Shown here: positions 22,798 to 30,689 of the stretch, piece by piece
Position numbering within the stretch: the first letter of the stretch is position 1
Layout of the letters: every line of letters begins with the position of its first letter
From: Gemmatimonadaceae bacterium
Lineage (GTDB): Bacteria; Gemmatimonadota; Gemmatimonadetes; Gemmatimonadales; Gemmatimonadaceae
NCBI GenBank assembly: GCA_014379205.1
Contig: JACMME010000029.1
Location: forward strand, 1-38,505
DNA length: 38,505 bases
Direction of reading: 5' to 3'
The notes under the pieces: generated by a model
The model's database searches: none
What the model saw: only the letters and a program-made list of their open reading frames with translations
What the model was told of the DNA's origin: nothing
Translations under genes and position numbers: made by a program

Positions 22798-23336
22798 CGC
22801 GCGAGAGGATGTCCGACACGCTGAGCCAACTCGAGCAAAAGCTGAATATCATGCAGATCGTGCGCGACAATCCGTGGCCTGCCATTGCGCTTGCGGTGGG
22901 AGCAGGGTTCGCCCTCTCAGGATCGCGCGCTGATGTCAAGGCCGCCGCGGCTACGGTGCGTGCAACGGGTGGCGCGAGCAACAAGCTTGCCGAGGTGTTC
23001 GACGATCTTGCCGCAAGCGCGATTGCCAGCGTCGCGGGGGCGGTGCAAGGACACGTCGACGGGTTGGTAGACCAGCTCAAGCAAGCCGTCGGCGCCCCAG
23101 TCGTGCCGAGCGGGACGCATCCATTCTCCCCGGCACCGCGATCCACTCGTTCGGCGGGCGTGTCACGCACTGGTGAAGCGTCGGACGCAAGCAGAGCGCA
23201 AAGCGCTGTCACGCGGCCCGGTCATCAGCTTCTGGGCACAGACTCAGGCGCACGTCAGCAGTCGGAGCAATTCATTGGCACCGATCCGGGAGCGCAGGCC
23301 CGTGGATCGGTGGGAGCCGCTAACGTGGAGGGGTAG
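22755..23336 (+). CDS. DUF3618-family membrane protein
   Basis: Protein of 193 residues. The N-terminal TADVRRDIEMTRERMSDTLSQLEQKL is the DUF3618 signature (an Arg-Arg-Asp-Ile-Glu-x-Thr-Arg helix), followed by NIMQIVRDNPWPAIALAVGAGFAL, one membrane helix at about 46-62. After it come an Ala-rich amphipathic segment and a polar, disordered C-terminal 75 residues with a repeated LGTDSGAR.QSEQFIGTDPGAQ pattern. The ATG at 22755 is preceded by GAGG/AAGG and overlaps the holin-like gene, implying coupling. Function is unknown; the trio with the DUF883-like and holin-like proteins probably acts together at the inner membrane under stress (inference). Confidence 0.78.
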   Translation: MDQTTADVRRDIEMTRERMSDTLSQLEQKLNIMQIVRDNPWPAIALAVGAGFALSGSRADVKAAAATVRATGGASNKLAEVFDDLAASAIASVAGAVQGHVDGLVDQLKQAVGAPVVPSGTHPFSPAPRSTRSAGVSRTGEASDASRAQSAVTRPGHQLLGTDSGARQQSEQFIGTDPGAQARGSVGAANVEG

Positions 23337-23337
23337 A

Positions 23338-23464
23338 TTGGAAAGGAAGTAGGGGGGAGTTTGATCGCCCTCAGGCACGTTGCGCCTAGCGCCTGTGTTT
23401 GCTGTTGTGATGTTGACCTGCTCTTCCCACTCCCTATCCCCCACCCCCGACTCCCCCTCCTTTG
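23338..23464. repeat. degenerate inverted element with G-rich/C-rich arms
   Basis: The left arm 23338-23361 (AAGGAAGTAGGGGGGAGT region) partly pairs with 23429-23464, which contains CCCTATC, CCCCACC, CCCGACT, CCCCCTC heptamers related to the right arm at 21507. It is less regular than the other elements. Its right end reaches into the proposed start of the next gene. Confidence 0.55.
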
Positions 23465-23866
23465 GGTCCTATAGTAAGCATCGCGGGTGCGGTCCAGTGG
23501 TTTTGTGGATTGGTCCTGGCCTTCTTCATGTTAAACCAGGCGGCGAGCAGGGGCGGGAGTCCCGGTCCGCGCGTTTTCATCGTTTTTGGAATGGGGCTGT
23601 TCGTGCTGGCGGGCCTGGATTTGGCGCTAGCGCTCGCAGGTGCGCCGCCCGTTCTGGGTCGCTGGCTCCCAGTCGATGTCGCCAGCGAAAGAGCGCAATT
23701 TCTCCTGATACTTTTTGTGTGCGGAGCGGCGTGGGTGTCCCTCCTACTCGCGGCCGCGTGGAACGGACTGATCGGCGTGCGAGCGCGGAGACGCGCAGCG
23801 GCAGCGGACATCGAACGCAGAACGGCGGTAGCGTTGCGCGGCGTTGAACACACGAAATCACCTTAG
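23462..23866 (+). CDS. small three-helix membrane protein, unknown function
   Basis: Protein of up to 134 residues with three hydrophobic helices (about 4-25, 38-60, 80-103) and a basic C-terminal segment (RARRRAAAADIERR). I recognise no family. The start is uncertain: TTG at 23462 lies at the end of a repeat element and has no obvious ribosome site. The helical periodicity and sustained GC-rich third positions support a real gene, but an internal start is possible. It is followed by the 417-bp gap before the pilus locus. Confidence 0.55.
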   Translation: MGPIVSIAGAVQWFCGLVLAFFMLNQAASRGGSPGPRVFIVFGMGLFVLAGLDLALALAGAPPVLGRWLPVDVASERAQFLLILFVCGAAWVSLLLAAAWNGLIGVRARRRAAAADIERRTAVALRGVEHTKSP

Positions 23867-24283
23867 CGGCAGACCCAGTACACTGGTTCACCAGCTACGG
23901 TTCAGCCAGACTGGACAGTTGTAGCACACCAGCAACAGCCCTTGAAGCACCAGCGCGGCGAGATCGCCGTTCAATTGAAACATTTGTGAACCAAGTCACT
24001 TAGTTGAACACTCGGCGCCACTTGCTAATCCGTTGGCAAGAGCTAGGTTATGGTACCCTTCCGATATATTCTTCACCTGCATTGAAATGTTGCGGTAGTT
24101 GGTAAGGTTCGTGCTCCGCTGTGTGGGCTGCACCGGCAAGTCCTTATTGACGCCGCGCTCACACCCAACGAAGTTGCTGCATCAGTTTCTCGAAGAATCG
24201 AGATTGGCTGGCTCCCGGTTTTTGCTGGGAAGACGCTAGCGGTCCGTCTCGGGTGTGTGAGCGCCCCTCGGGAGTGATCCTCT
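23867..24283. other. long leader region upstream of the Flp pilus locus
   Basis: 417 bp without a convincing gene. It is less GC-rich than its surroundings, as expected for a promoter region. I cannot place a convincing sigma-70 or sigma-54 promoter. The last 130 bases contain several perfect stems that could form a structured RNA leader just upstream of the first pilin (separate entry). Confidence 0.6.
24155..24264 (+). ncRNA. candidate structured 5' leader of the flp operon
   Basis: A perfect 9-bp closing stem pairs GCGCTCACA (24155-24163) with TGTGAGCGC (24256-24264). Between them lie three hairpins: TCTCGA/TCGAGA with loop AGAA (24188-24203), a 7-pair stem TCCCGGT/GCTGGGA with a TTTT loop and two G-U pairs (24213-24230), and AGACG/CGTCT with a 9-nt loop (24231-24249). 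The structure ends about 6 nt before the GGGAG ribosome site of the first pilin. I do not recognise a known riboswitch consensus; conservation would need to be shown. Confidence 0.4.
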
Positions 24284-24496
24284 ATGATGAGACGAGCGAG
24301 TGGTTTGAAGGCATTTCTGAGCGAAGAAGAAGGAGCCACCATGATCGAGTATGGGTTGCTCGCTGCTCTTATCGCCCTCGTTGTGGCCGCGGTGGCGTTC
24401 ACGCTCGGGGGTAATCTTGCGAATATGTTCACCAAAGTTAGCGACTGCGTAGCGACACCCAGTAATCCATGTCCTGCGCCAGTTCCCAATCCCTGA
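24284..24496 (+). CDS. flp: Flp/Fap-family type IVb pilin 1
   Basis: Prepilin of 70 residues, the typical Flp size. The short leader ends in EEEG (Gly17) before ATMIEY, placing Glu at +5 and Tyr at +6 of the mature protein, the class III/Flp processing site for the TadV/CpaA peptidase. GLLAALIALVVAAVAFTLG is the hydrophobic assembly helix. The mature tail has two Cys in SDCVATPSNPCPAP, which may form a disulfide. GGGAG lies upstream of the ATG. It is nearly identical in its helix to the next gene, so the two arose by duplication. First gene of the Tad locus. Confidence 0.93.
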   Translation: MMRRASGLKAFLSEEEGATMIEYGLLAALIALVVAAVAFTLGGNLANMFTKVSDCVATPSNPCPAPVPNP

Positions 24497-24513
24497 GTCG
24501 AGGAAAAAACATC

Positions 24514-24711
24514 ATGAATCAGATCGCACTAGTGGCTCGCTCCTTTGTGTCCGACGAAGAAGGCGCGACAATGATTGAGTACGGGTTGCTCGCGGCTTTG
24601 ATCGCCCTCGTTGTTGCAGCAGTAGCGTTCACACTCGGCGGTAATTTGAAGAACACATTCACTAATGTCAGTGACTGCGTTGCGGCTCCTAACAACACGA
24701 ACTGCCCCTAG
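24514..24711 (+). CDS. flp: Flp/Fap-family type IVb pilin 2
   Basis: Prepilin of 65 residues. The leader ends in DEEG (Gly17), followed by ATMIEYGLLAALIALV; the mature helix is the same as in pilin 1. It differs in the C-terminal loop (NLKNTFTNVSDCVAAPNNTNCP), again with two Cys. ATG at 24514 is preceded by GAGG; an upstream in-frame ATG at 24469 lies inside pilin 1 and is not used here. A GC-rich hairpin directly follows its stop codon. Which of the two is the major pilin cannot be told. Confidence 0.92.
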   Translation: MNQIALVARSFVSDEEGATMIEYGLLAALIALVVAAVAFTLGGNLKNTFTNVSDCVAAPNNTNCP

Positions 24712-24712
24712 T

Positions 24713-24742
24713 CGCTGGGCGGGCCCTTTCGCCGCCCCAGCG
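24713..24742 (+). terminator. GC-rich hairpin after the pilin genes (attenuator or 3' stabiliser)
   Basis: CGCTGGGCGG (24713-24722) pairs with CCGCCCCAGCG (24732-24742): ten pairs with one bulged C and a 9-nt loop. It begins two bases after the pilin 2 stop. No T-run follows, so it is more likely a partial terminator or an RNA-stability hairpin that lets pilin mRNA exceed the rest of the operon (inference). Confidence 0.6.
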
Positions 24743-24776
24743 TCTAGCTCCGTTGTTCTCCGAGTTTGGTAGTGAC

Positions 24777-25286
24777 ATGGTGGCGGGAGTAGTGTTCTTT
24801 TCACTACTTTTCGCAGCGTGCTGGTCAGATATAATGAGTCGACGGGTGCCAAACGAGCTGGTGCTCCTGCTTGCAGTCGGGGGCATTATTTACTCGATGA
24901 GCGGCGGCGCGTGGTTTCACGGTCTTCTCTCGGGATTTGCGGGGCTTGCCCTGGGACTTCTGATCTGGCTACCGTCGTGGTTGTTGCGATTGCTCGGGGC
25001 TGGAGATGTCAAGCTGTTCGCGGCAGCGGGTGCGTGGCTCGGTCCATGGGGAACAGTGGAGGCGGCAATTTGGGCCGGGCTTATCGGCGGATTGCTCTCA
25101 GTCGCGTACTTGCTTCGGCACCGGGGCATTCGGGGTGTCGTGTTCACCATTTCCGCACTGCGGATCGACCCTAAGGGGGCGATTCAGCGCGAGCGCGATG
25201 ATCCGACGAGGAAATCTCTCCCGTACTCGGTTGCGCTCGCGGCAGGGGCGGTAATCGCTGCCTGGTTTCCGCGTATTATGTTCTAG
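24777..25286 (+). CDS. cpaA: prepilin peptidase, TadV/CpaA (A24 family)
   Basis: Polytopic aspartic protease of about 169 residues that cleaves the Flp prepilins. Catalytic Asp18 lies in CWSDIMSRRVPN and Asp77 in the GxGD motif LGAGDVKLFAAAGAWLGP, as the A24 family requires. Helices at about 2-17, 28-40, 49-72, 80-95 and 100-118, with a last one near the C terminus, fit the short CpaA form that lacks an N-methylase domain. The start may be ATG at 24777 or TTG at 24753; neither has a strong ribosome site, but Asp18 is at the usual distance from the former. It is third in the Tad gene order. Confidence 0.9.
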   Translation: MVAGVVFFSLLFAACWSDIMSRRVPNELVLLLAVGGIIYSMSGGAWFHGLLSGFAGLALGLLIWLPSWLLRLLGAGDVKLFAAAGAWLGPWGTVEAAIWAGLIGGLLSVAYLLRHRGIRGVVFTISALRIDPKGAIQRERDDPTRKSLPYSVALAAGAVIAAWFPRIMF

Positions 25287-25311
25287 TTATTCGTTCGTTC
25301 CCAATTGGCAT

Positions 25312-25746
25312 ATGCGACGTTTTGCTTTCCAAGCCGAGGAGGACGGGGCCGCAGTTGTCGAATTCGCCCTCGTACTTCCAATTCTCCTTCTAATGATCTG
25401 GGGAATCATTGAGATCGGACGGGCCTTTTACACCGTCAACATCGCTGCGTCGTCCGTTCGGGAGGGAGCCCGACTGGGCTCGACATGCAGACTCCCGTTG
25501 ACGAACGGTGTACCGCACATGACAGGGGCTTGCAGGGACAGTATCAGAGCGAGCGTATCGCGTTCCTTCAAACCTCTCGGGGACACTCTCAGGACCTCTG
25601 ATATCACAATTTCACCCGCACCTTCCGGCGCCGTTACGGGTCCCATTACAGTCGGCATTGACTACCCGTACGTACCGCTCACGCCTCTGGACTGGACATT
25701 TACAATGACTCGAAGCGCCACCTTTCGCTTCGAACGAGGTCCGTAA
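25312..25746 (+). CDS. tadE: TadE-like minor pseudopilin
   Basis: Protein of 144 residues. EEDGAAVVEFALVLPILLLMIWGIIEIGRAF is a TadE-like N terminus: a prepilin-type site after Gly12 with Glu at +5 and Phe at +6, then a long hydrophobic helix. IAASSVREGARLGS follows as in the TadE family. The C-terminal domain has two Cys (STC and GAC, about 20 residues apart). It is a minor pilin or pseudopilin processed by CpaA and needed for pilus assembly. Co-directional with cpaA; a 140-bp gap follows. Confidence 0.87.
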   Translation: MRRFAFQAEEDGAAVVEFALVLPILLLMIWGIIEIGRAFYTVNIAASSVREGARLGSTCRLPLTNGVPHMTGACRDSIRASVSRSFKPLGDTLRTSDITISPAPSGAVTGPITVGIDYPYVPLTPLDWTFTMTRSATFRFERGP

Positions 25747-25850
25747 CAGCACGCTAACGTTGGTGACATTCCGCACGACGATGAAACGCGATAGTACTAT
25801 CTTTCATGGCTCACCGGATGGATTTTTATCCCGGTAGCCTCTCTTTATTT

Positions 25851-25873
25851 AAGCTGGATTGAAAGCCAGCCTT
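25851..25873 (+). other. hairpin in the tadE-cpaB gap
   Basis: AAGCTGG (25851-25857) pairs with CCAGCCTT (25866-25873) with one bulge and an 8-nt loop, two bases before the GGTGAG ribosome site of cpaB. It could mark an RNA-processing or translation-control point; it has no T-run. The rest of the 140-bp gap shows nothing I can name. Confidence 0.35.
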
Positions 25874-25886
25874 CGGTGAGTTGCAC

Positions 25887-26810
25887 ATGGCGGAGCGACG
25901 GTACACCCTGGTATTTCTGGTTGCGGTGCTTGTGGCGATCGCCGCAACGTTCGGCGTTTACAAAGTGCTGGAGGCGACCAAGGCAAGCAGTCAGATCGCC
26001 ACCATGCCAGTTGTCGTGGCCTCTCGCGACATTCCCGAGGGACACGGCGTCGAACGCGGCGCTGTGAGCATCAGCCAGTGGCCGGCCCAGGCGGTTCCTG
26101 CCGGGTCGTTCGGATCGGTGGATTCCGTGGCGGGCCGCGTAGCACGCGTGACCATCTTCAAGGGTGAGCCGCTTGTGCCGGGCCGCCTCGCTCCTGTCGG
26201 GACTGGGCCTGGCCTAGAGGTCAAGATCACTCCTGGAAAGCGTGCAATGGCGCTCCGCATCAACGACGTAGCCGGCATTAGCGGGCTGGTTCAGCCCAAC
26301 AGCCGGGTGGATGTCATGGTCACCATCGGCGACGTGAACTCCAGCGGACAACGCGTTGCCAAGCTCTTCATGGAAAACATGCGGGTTTTGTCGGTGGGTA
26401 CGCAGGTTCAGCGTTCCGAGGACGGCGCGGGGAATACGGCGGCAACGGCGACACTCGAAGTTACTCCCGACGAGGCGGAGCGGCTTGCGGTGGCCATGAA
26501 TCAGGGGAGCATTCAGCTCGTGCTTCGCGGCTACGGCGATCCGGACGGCATTACGACCAAGGGTGCCACATCTACCGACGTTTTGCGGCAGCTGCGCGAC
26601 GCGTCGGCAGCTGTTCAGGTTGCGCCGAAGCCCGCTCCAACGCGGCCTCCGCCACGCCGACCTGCTCCGGAGCCACCAAGACCTCTCGTCGTTCAGGCTC
26701 CGCAGCCCGTCCTGCCGAAAGGACCCGACTCGTCAACTGTCCAGATCATTCGCGGCGGGAAGTCAACGCAGCAGAAGGTCGAGAAGAGCGACAGCACGCC
26801 CAAGCCGTGA
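25887..26810 (+). CDS. cpaB: Tad pilus assembly protein CpaB/RcpC
   Basis: Protein of 307 residues. The N-terminal membrane helix (about 7-27) is followed by an SAF-like domain (MPVVVASRDIPEGHGVERGAV), then the RcpC/CpaB domain with ALRINDVAGISGLVQPNSRVDVMVT, the standard signature. The last 80 residues are a Pro/Arg-rich linker and a short tail (VQIIRGGKSTQQKV, the usual end motif of the family). It sits at the periplasmic side and helps the secretin gate. I use ATG at 25887 with GGTGAG six bases before it; TTG at 25881 is possible. Confidence 0.9.
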   Translation: MAERRYTLVFLVAVLVAIAATFGVYKVLEATKASSQIATMPVVVASRDIPEGHGVERGAVSISQWPAQAVPAGSFGSVDSVAGRVARVTIFKGEPLVPGRLAPVGTGPGLEVKITPGKRAMALRINDVAGISGLVQPNSRVDVMVTIGDVNSSGQRVAKLFMENMRVLSVGTQVQRSEDGAGNTAATATLEVTPDEAERLAVAMNQGSIQLVLRGYGDPDGITTKGATSTDVLRQLRDASAAVQVAPKPAPTRPPPRRPAPEPPRPLVVQAPQPVLPKGPDSSTVQIIRGGKSTQQKVEKSDSTPKP

Positions 26811-26855
26811 CGCCGTCGCGTTGGGCGCGGCCACTACTTACAACGAGGTAAGAAC

Positions 26856-28013
26856 GTGATTGCGACACCAAGGGTGCGGGGATTCATTGTGGCGGTGATC
26901 AGCGTGCTCGCCTTGGGTGTCCGGGCGTCCTGGGCACAGGAGACGTCCGTCACAGCGCTGGATGTCATGACCGGCCGGTCGTACCCTATCACCTTCCCTG
27001 CCGCGATCTCCAAGGTGTCGGTTGCAAACGCGGACATAGCGGATGTCGTCGTGATATCCGAGCGGGAGCTGGTGATAAACGCCAAGGTTGCGGGTGAGAC
27101 CGATGCCATTGTTTACCTCACGAGTGGCGTGCGGCAGCACTACCGCATATCGGTGTTGTCTTCGTCTCAGCGGCAGCAGATTGTGGTGGCCATAAAGTTC
27201 GCCGAGGTGAGGCGCGACGTATTGCGCGAGATCGGCACATCGGCACTTTACCGGGACGCTGACGTGGCAGTCGGAAGCGGCCTGTTTGGCGCGCAGACAA
27301 ACATCCCGAGAGGTAGCCCCGTTTCGGTGAGCGGTGCTACTCAGTTTCTGTCGGTGCTCACGGACTTCGACACCGACCGGCTGCTCGCCTTCATTTCTCT
27401 GCAGGAGCAGAAGGGTCGCGCGCGCTCGCTGGCGGAGCCCAAGCTCATGGCAGCCAACCGCGAGAAGGCGAGTTTCCTTGCCGGCGGGGAGCTTCCAATC
27501 CCGGTGGCTCAGGGTAGCAACACCGGTAATGCTCCAATCTCAATCCAGTATCGGGAATTCGGTGTGCGTCTCACCTTTACCGGCGAGATAATCAACGACA
27601 GTCTCGTGAAACTCACCATCGAACCCGAGGTGTCGAGCCTCGACTTCGGCAACGCGATCATTATCTCGGGCTTCCGCGTTCCGGCCTTTCGAACGCGCAG
27701 AATTTCGACAACCGTGGATGTGAGGCGCAACGAGAGCCTCATTATCTCCGGCATGTTCAACGACGAGCAGGAGCGTGTAAGGACTGGCATCCCGCTTCTC
27801 ATGGATCTTCCCATTCTCGGCTCGCTGTTTTCGAGCACGCGGTATCAGAAAGCCGAGAGCGAGCTGCTCGTGGTTGTGACGCCAACTGTGTTCAATCCGT
27901 TGCGCCCGCGCCGGCAGGACATCCTTCCGATGCGACCGGATACCGCGTTGCCGGCGCGCGAAGCGATTGAGAAGCGCCTTCCCGGGTCGGCGACCGCGCC
28001 GAAGCGCCCGTAG
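26856..28013 (+). CDS. cpaC: Tad secretin CpaC/RcpA
   Basis: Outer-membrane secretin of 385 residues. Signal peptide 1 to about 27 (ASWA-Q). An N0/BON-like pilN domain (about 33-105, with the VANADIADVVVISERELVINAKVAGET pattern) leads into the secretin core (about 190-365). There, the segments RARSLAEPKLMAANREKASFLAGGELPIPV, YREFGVRLTFTGEI and GIPLLMDLPILGSLFSS are characteristic. The start is GTG at 26856 with GAGG upstream. It is shorter than many CpaC proteins because of a short C-terminal extension. It forms the pore through which the Flp pilus exits. Confidence 0.92.
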   Translation: MIATPRVRGFIVAVISVLALGVRASWAQETSVTALDVMTGRSYPITFPAAISKVSVANADIADVVVISERELVINAKVAGETDAIVYLTSGVRQHYRISVLSSSQRQQIVVAIKFAEVRRDVLREIGTSALYRDADVAVGSGLFGAQTNIPRGSPVSVSGATQFLSVLTDFDTDRLLAFISLQEQKGRARSLAEPKLMAANREKASFLAGGELPIPVAQGSNTGNAPISIQYREFGVRLTFTGEIINDSLVKLTIEPEVSSLDFGNAIIISGFRVPAFRTRRISTTVDVRRNESLIISGMFNDEQERVRTGIPLLMDLPILGSLFSSTRYQKAESELLVVVTPTVFNPLRPRRQDILPMRPDTALPAREAIEKRLPGSATAPKRP

Positions 28014-28045
28014 TCATGCGCGCGAGCGGAGCGTAGAGAAGCGCG

Positions 28046-29245
28046 ATGGAACGGCGCGTCCTGATCGTCGGAGAGGCCGCTGGCCCGGAAGAAAACGTGC
28101 GTGCGGTGTTGCAGCGGTTCGGATTCTCGGATCCTGACAAGGCGGCCACGCTCGGCGAGGCGCTCGGCATGTTGCGGCTGGATCACTATGACCTGTTCAT
28201 AGTTCCGCTCCAGGTCATGGACGTGGTGCAGATGGCCGCCCTCGACCGGGAGATGCGGAAAGGGCAGGCGACTTTCATGATCGGAACCGCTCCGGTCGCC
28301 GATCCCGATCTCATTCTTCGCGCCATGCGCGCGGGAGTACACGAGTTCGTCCTCTTTCCACCCAACCCGGAGGAATTTGCTTCCGCGGTCGACCGACTCA
28401 TGCGCCGCATGCAGTCGGAAGTGCAGCGTGGCAAGATATTCGGGGTGTACAGCGGCAAGGGAGGGCTGGGGTGCACGACGATAGCGGTGAATCTGGCTGA
28501 CGGATTCGCCAGAAATCACACGACAGCGCGGGTCGCGATTGCTGACCTCGTCGTGGCTGGCGGGGACGTGCGCGTGTTGTTGAATTTGAAGCCGGCGTAC
28601 CACATGGGAGATCTGGTGCCCAAGCTCGAGAGACTCGACACCGACCTCCTGCGTTCGCTTCTGACTCCCACATCCCGCGGAGTCTGGGCGCTGCCTGGGC
28701 CGGACGATCCCGAGTATGACAACAAGCTGGACGGTAACGTTGTTGGAAATATTCTCGAGCATCTGCGGCACGATTTCGCGTTTACGGTGTTGGACTGTGA
28801 GCACCATCTCAGTGAACGGACGCTTACCGCCCTCGACGCCGTCGACCGCATCCTCCTTATCACCGAATTAACGGTTCCGGCCCTGCGCAGCACCAAGCGC
28901 GCTCTGGCTCTCTGCGGACGACTGGGCTACCCGGACGAAAAAATGTGCGTCGTGGTCAATCGGTATCAGTCGGGGGAAGTGCTTTCCCTGGCTGATGCTG
29001 GCGAGGTGTTAAAACACGAGATCTTCTGGAAGATTCCGAATGACTACAAAGGGGCGGCCTCGGCGATGGCCAAGGGCGTACCCGTTGCGGAACACGAAAC
29101 AGACTCAAAGCTCGCGGCGAGCTACAAGCAGCTTGCCGCAAAGTTGGGAGGAGGCTCCAGCGGACGTAACTCCTTGGAGAACGGGGCGGGCGGCACTGGC
29201 GCTGGTCGACTAAGCCGGTTGTTCGGCATGAAGAAGAGGGGTTAG
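28046..29245 (+). CDS. cpaE: Tad localisation ATPase CpaE/TadZ
   Basis: Protein of 399 residues: an N-terminal receiver-like domain without an obvious phosphorylation Asp set (about 4-125), then a ParA/MinD-type ATPase domain (from about 130). The deviant Walker motif is [10 protein letters not shown]: the signature Lys138 is present, but the P-loop Lys is Cys143, as atypical residues at this position are known in TadZ-like proteins. [14 protein letters not shown] is the Walker B-like strand. It positions the pilus machine at the cell pole or membrane. The C-terminal Gly-rich tail ends in a basic segment. Start ATG 28046; four bases separate its stop from the CpaF start. Confidence 0.9.
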   Translation: MERRVLIVGEAAGPEENVRAVLQRFGFSDPDKAATLGEALGMLRLDHYDLFIVPLQVMDVVQMAALDREMRKGQATFMIGTAPVADPDLILRAMRAGVHEFVLFPPNPEEFASAVDRLMRRMQSEVQRGKIFGVYSGKGGLGCTTIAVNLADGFARNHTTARVAIADLVVAGGDVRVLLNLKPAYHMGDLVPKLERLDTDLLRSLLTPTSRGVWALPGPDDPEYDNKLDGNVVGNILEHLRHDFAFTVLDCEHHLSERTLTALDAVDRILLITELTVPALRSTKRALALCGRLGYPDEKMCVVVNRYQSGEVLSLADAGEVLKHEIFWKIPNDYKGAASAMAKGVPVAEHETDSKLAASYKQLAAKLGGGSSGRNSLENGAGGTGAGRLSRLFGMKKRG

Positions 29246-29249
29246 GTGC

Positions 29250-30689
29250 ATGGCATCATTACGTGATCGCATAGGAGGTCGGCGGCCAGGAAACGGCAGT
29301 GCGCCGGACGCCGCGGCGCCACCCGAGCCGCCCAAGACGGAGTCGCGCCTCGGCCCGGCCACGGTTGGGTTGCCGCCGCACTCATCCCAGATGTACGTGG
29401 CGCTTCGCGGAGGCGAAGCGATACTGAGTCCCGTCGATCAGCTCAAGGTTGATCTCCACCGGAAGCTGATCGAGCGGCTCGATCTCGATGCGCTCGAGCA
29501 GATCAAGAGCGAGGTGGAGCTAACGGCGCAGATCCGTCACGCCGTGCTGGAGTTTCTGCGCGGGGAGGTCACGCCGCTCAGCCAGCGAGAGCGCGAGGAG
29601 ATCGTCGAGCAGATTGTGTACGAGATCACGGGATTGGGGCCAATCGAGCCGCTTTTCCGCGATCCGACGATCAGTGACATACTCGTGAACGGCGCCCGGG
29701 AAATTTACGTGGAGCGCGGCGGAAAATTGGTGCGGGTAAACGCATCGTTCCGCAATGACGCGCATCTGCTCGCTGTCATAGACCGTATAGTAAGCCGCGT
29801 TGGGCGCCGGGTAGACGAGGCGTCGCCAATGGTGGACGCGCGGTTGCCGGACGGGTCGCGTGTAAACGCAATCATCCCGCCGCTCGCGCTGGATGGTCCG
29901 ATTCTCTCCATCCGTCGTTTCAAGACCGATCTCCGGGTGCATCATCTCACCCGGAACGGAACTCTCACCGATGAGATGTTGCAGCTGCTCGCGGCGTGCG
30001 TGCACGCGCGGCTCAATATCATGATCTCGGGTGGCACAGGCGCCGGAAAGACTACGCTGTTGAACGCCCTGAGCTCGTTCATTCCCGCCTCGGAGCGCAT
30101 CATCACCATCGAGGACGCGGCTGAGCTCCAGATGCAGCAGGAGCATGTGGTTCGGCTGGAGACGCGGCCTCCCAATGCCGAGGGAAGTGGCGAAGTGGTG
30201 GCACGTGACCTCGTGAAGAACGCTCTCCGCATGCGTCCGGACCGCATCGTGATTGGAGAGGTGCGCTCCTCGGAGGCGTTGGACATGCTTCAGGCGATGA
30301 ATACGGGCCACGAGGGGTCGCTGACGACAGTGCACGCCAACACCCCGCGCGATGCGCTCTCGCGTCTCGAGACGATGATTCTCATGGCGGGCACCAACCT
30401 TCCCGACCGGGCGATGCGCGAACAAATTTCCTCAGCGCTCGATGTGATCATACAGATCTCCCGGCTCGCCGATGGAACTCGCCGGGTGACGAGCATTGTG
30501 GAGGTGATGGGGATGGAAGGTGAGATCATCACGACGCAGGAGATCTATCATTTCCGTCGTCGCGGGATAACGCCGGAAGGCACGGTTATCGGTCACTTCG
30601 AGCCCACAGGAATTCGGCCCAGATTCGCCGAGCGCCTGGCGGTGGCCGGCGTGGAGCTGCCTCTGCACATGTTCGGCGGAGCCTGGTAA
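29250..30689 (+). CDS. cpaF: Tad secretion ATPase CpaF/TadA
   Basis: Hexameric motor ATPase of 479 residues powering pilus assembly (GspE/VirB11 family). After a disordered N terminus (1-50) come the N-terminal domain ([19 protein letters not shown]), [20 protein letters not shown] (family block), the ATPase core with Walker [10 protein letters not shown] (Lys267), the Asp box TIEDAAELQ, Walker [14 protein letters not shown] and the His box [12 protein letters not shown]. All are intact, so it should be active. The stop TAA overlaps the next start as TAATG, implying coupling with tadB. Confidence 0.95.
   Translation: MASLRDRIGGRRPGNGSAPDAAAPPEPPKTESRLGPATVGLPPHSSQMYVALRGGEAILSPVDQLKVDLHRKLIERLDLDALEQIKSEVELTAQIRHAVLEFLRGEVTPLSQREREEIVEQIVYEITGLGPIEPLFRDPTISDILVNGAREIYVERGGKLVRVNASFRNDAHLLAVIDRIVSRVGRRVDEASPMVDARLPDGSRVNAIIPPLALDGPILSIRRFKTDLRVHHLTRNGTLTDEMLQLLAACVHARLNIMISGGTGAGKTTLLNALSSFIPASERIITIEDAAELQMQQEHVVRLETRPPNAEGSGEVVARDLVKNALRMRPDRIVIGEVRSSEALDMLQAMNTGHEGSLTTVHANTPRDALSRLETMILMAGTNLPDRAMREQISSALDVIIQISRLADGTRRVTSIVEVMGMEGEIITTQEIYHFRRRGITPEGTVIGHFEPTGIRPRFAERLAVAGVELPLHMFGGAW

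Noticed and set aside
24205..24226. Sigma-54-like promoter TGGCT...TTGCT before the pilin genes
   Set aside because: The spacing between GG and GC is 12 instead of 10, and the bases are better explained by a hairpin.
24155..24264. c-di-GMP-I (GEMM) riboswitch upstream of flp
   Set aside because: The conserved purine-rich joining segments of that motif are not seen; only a generic structured leader is supported.
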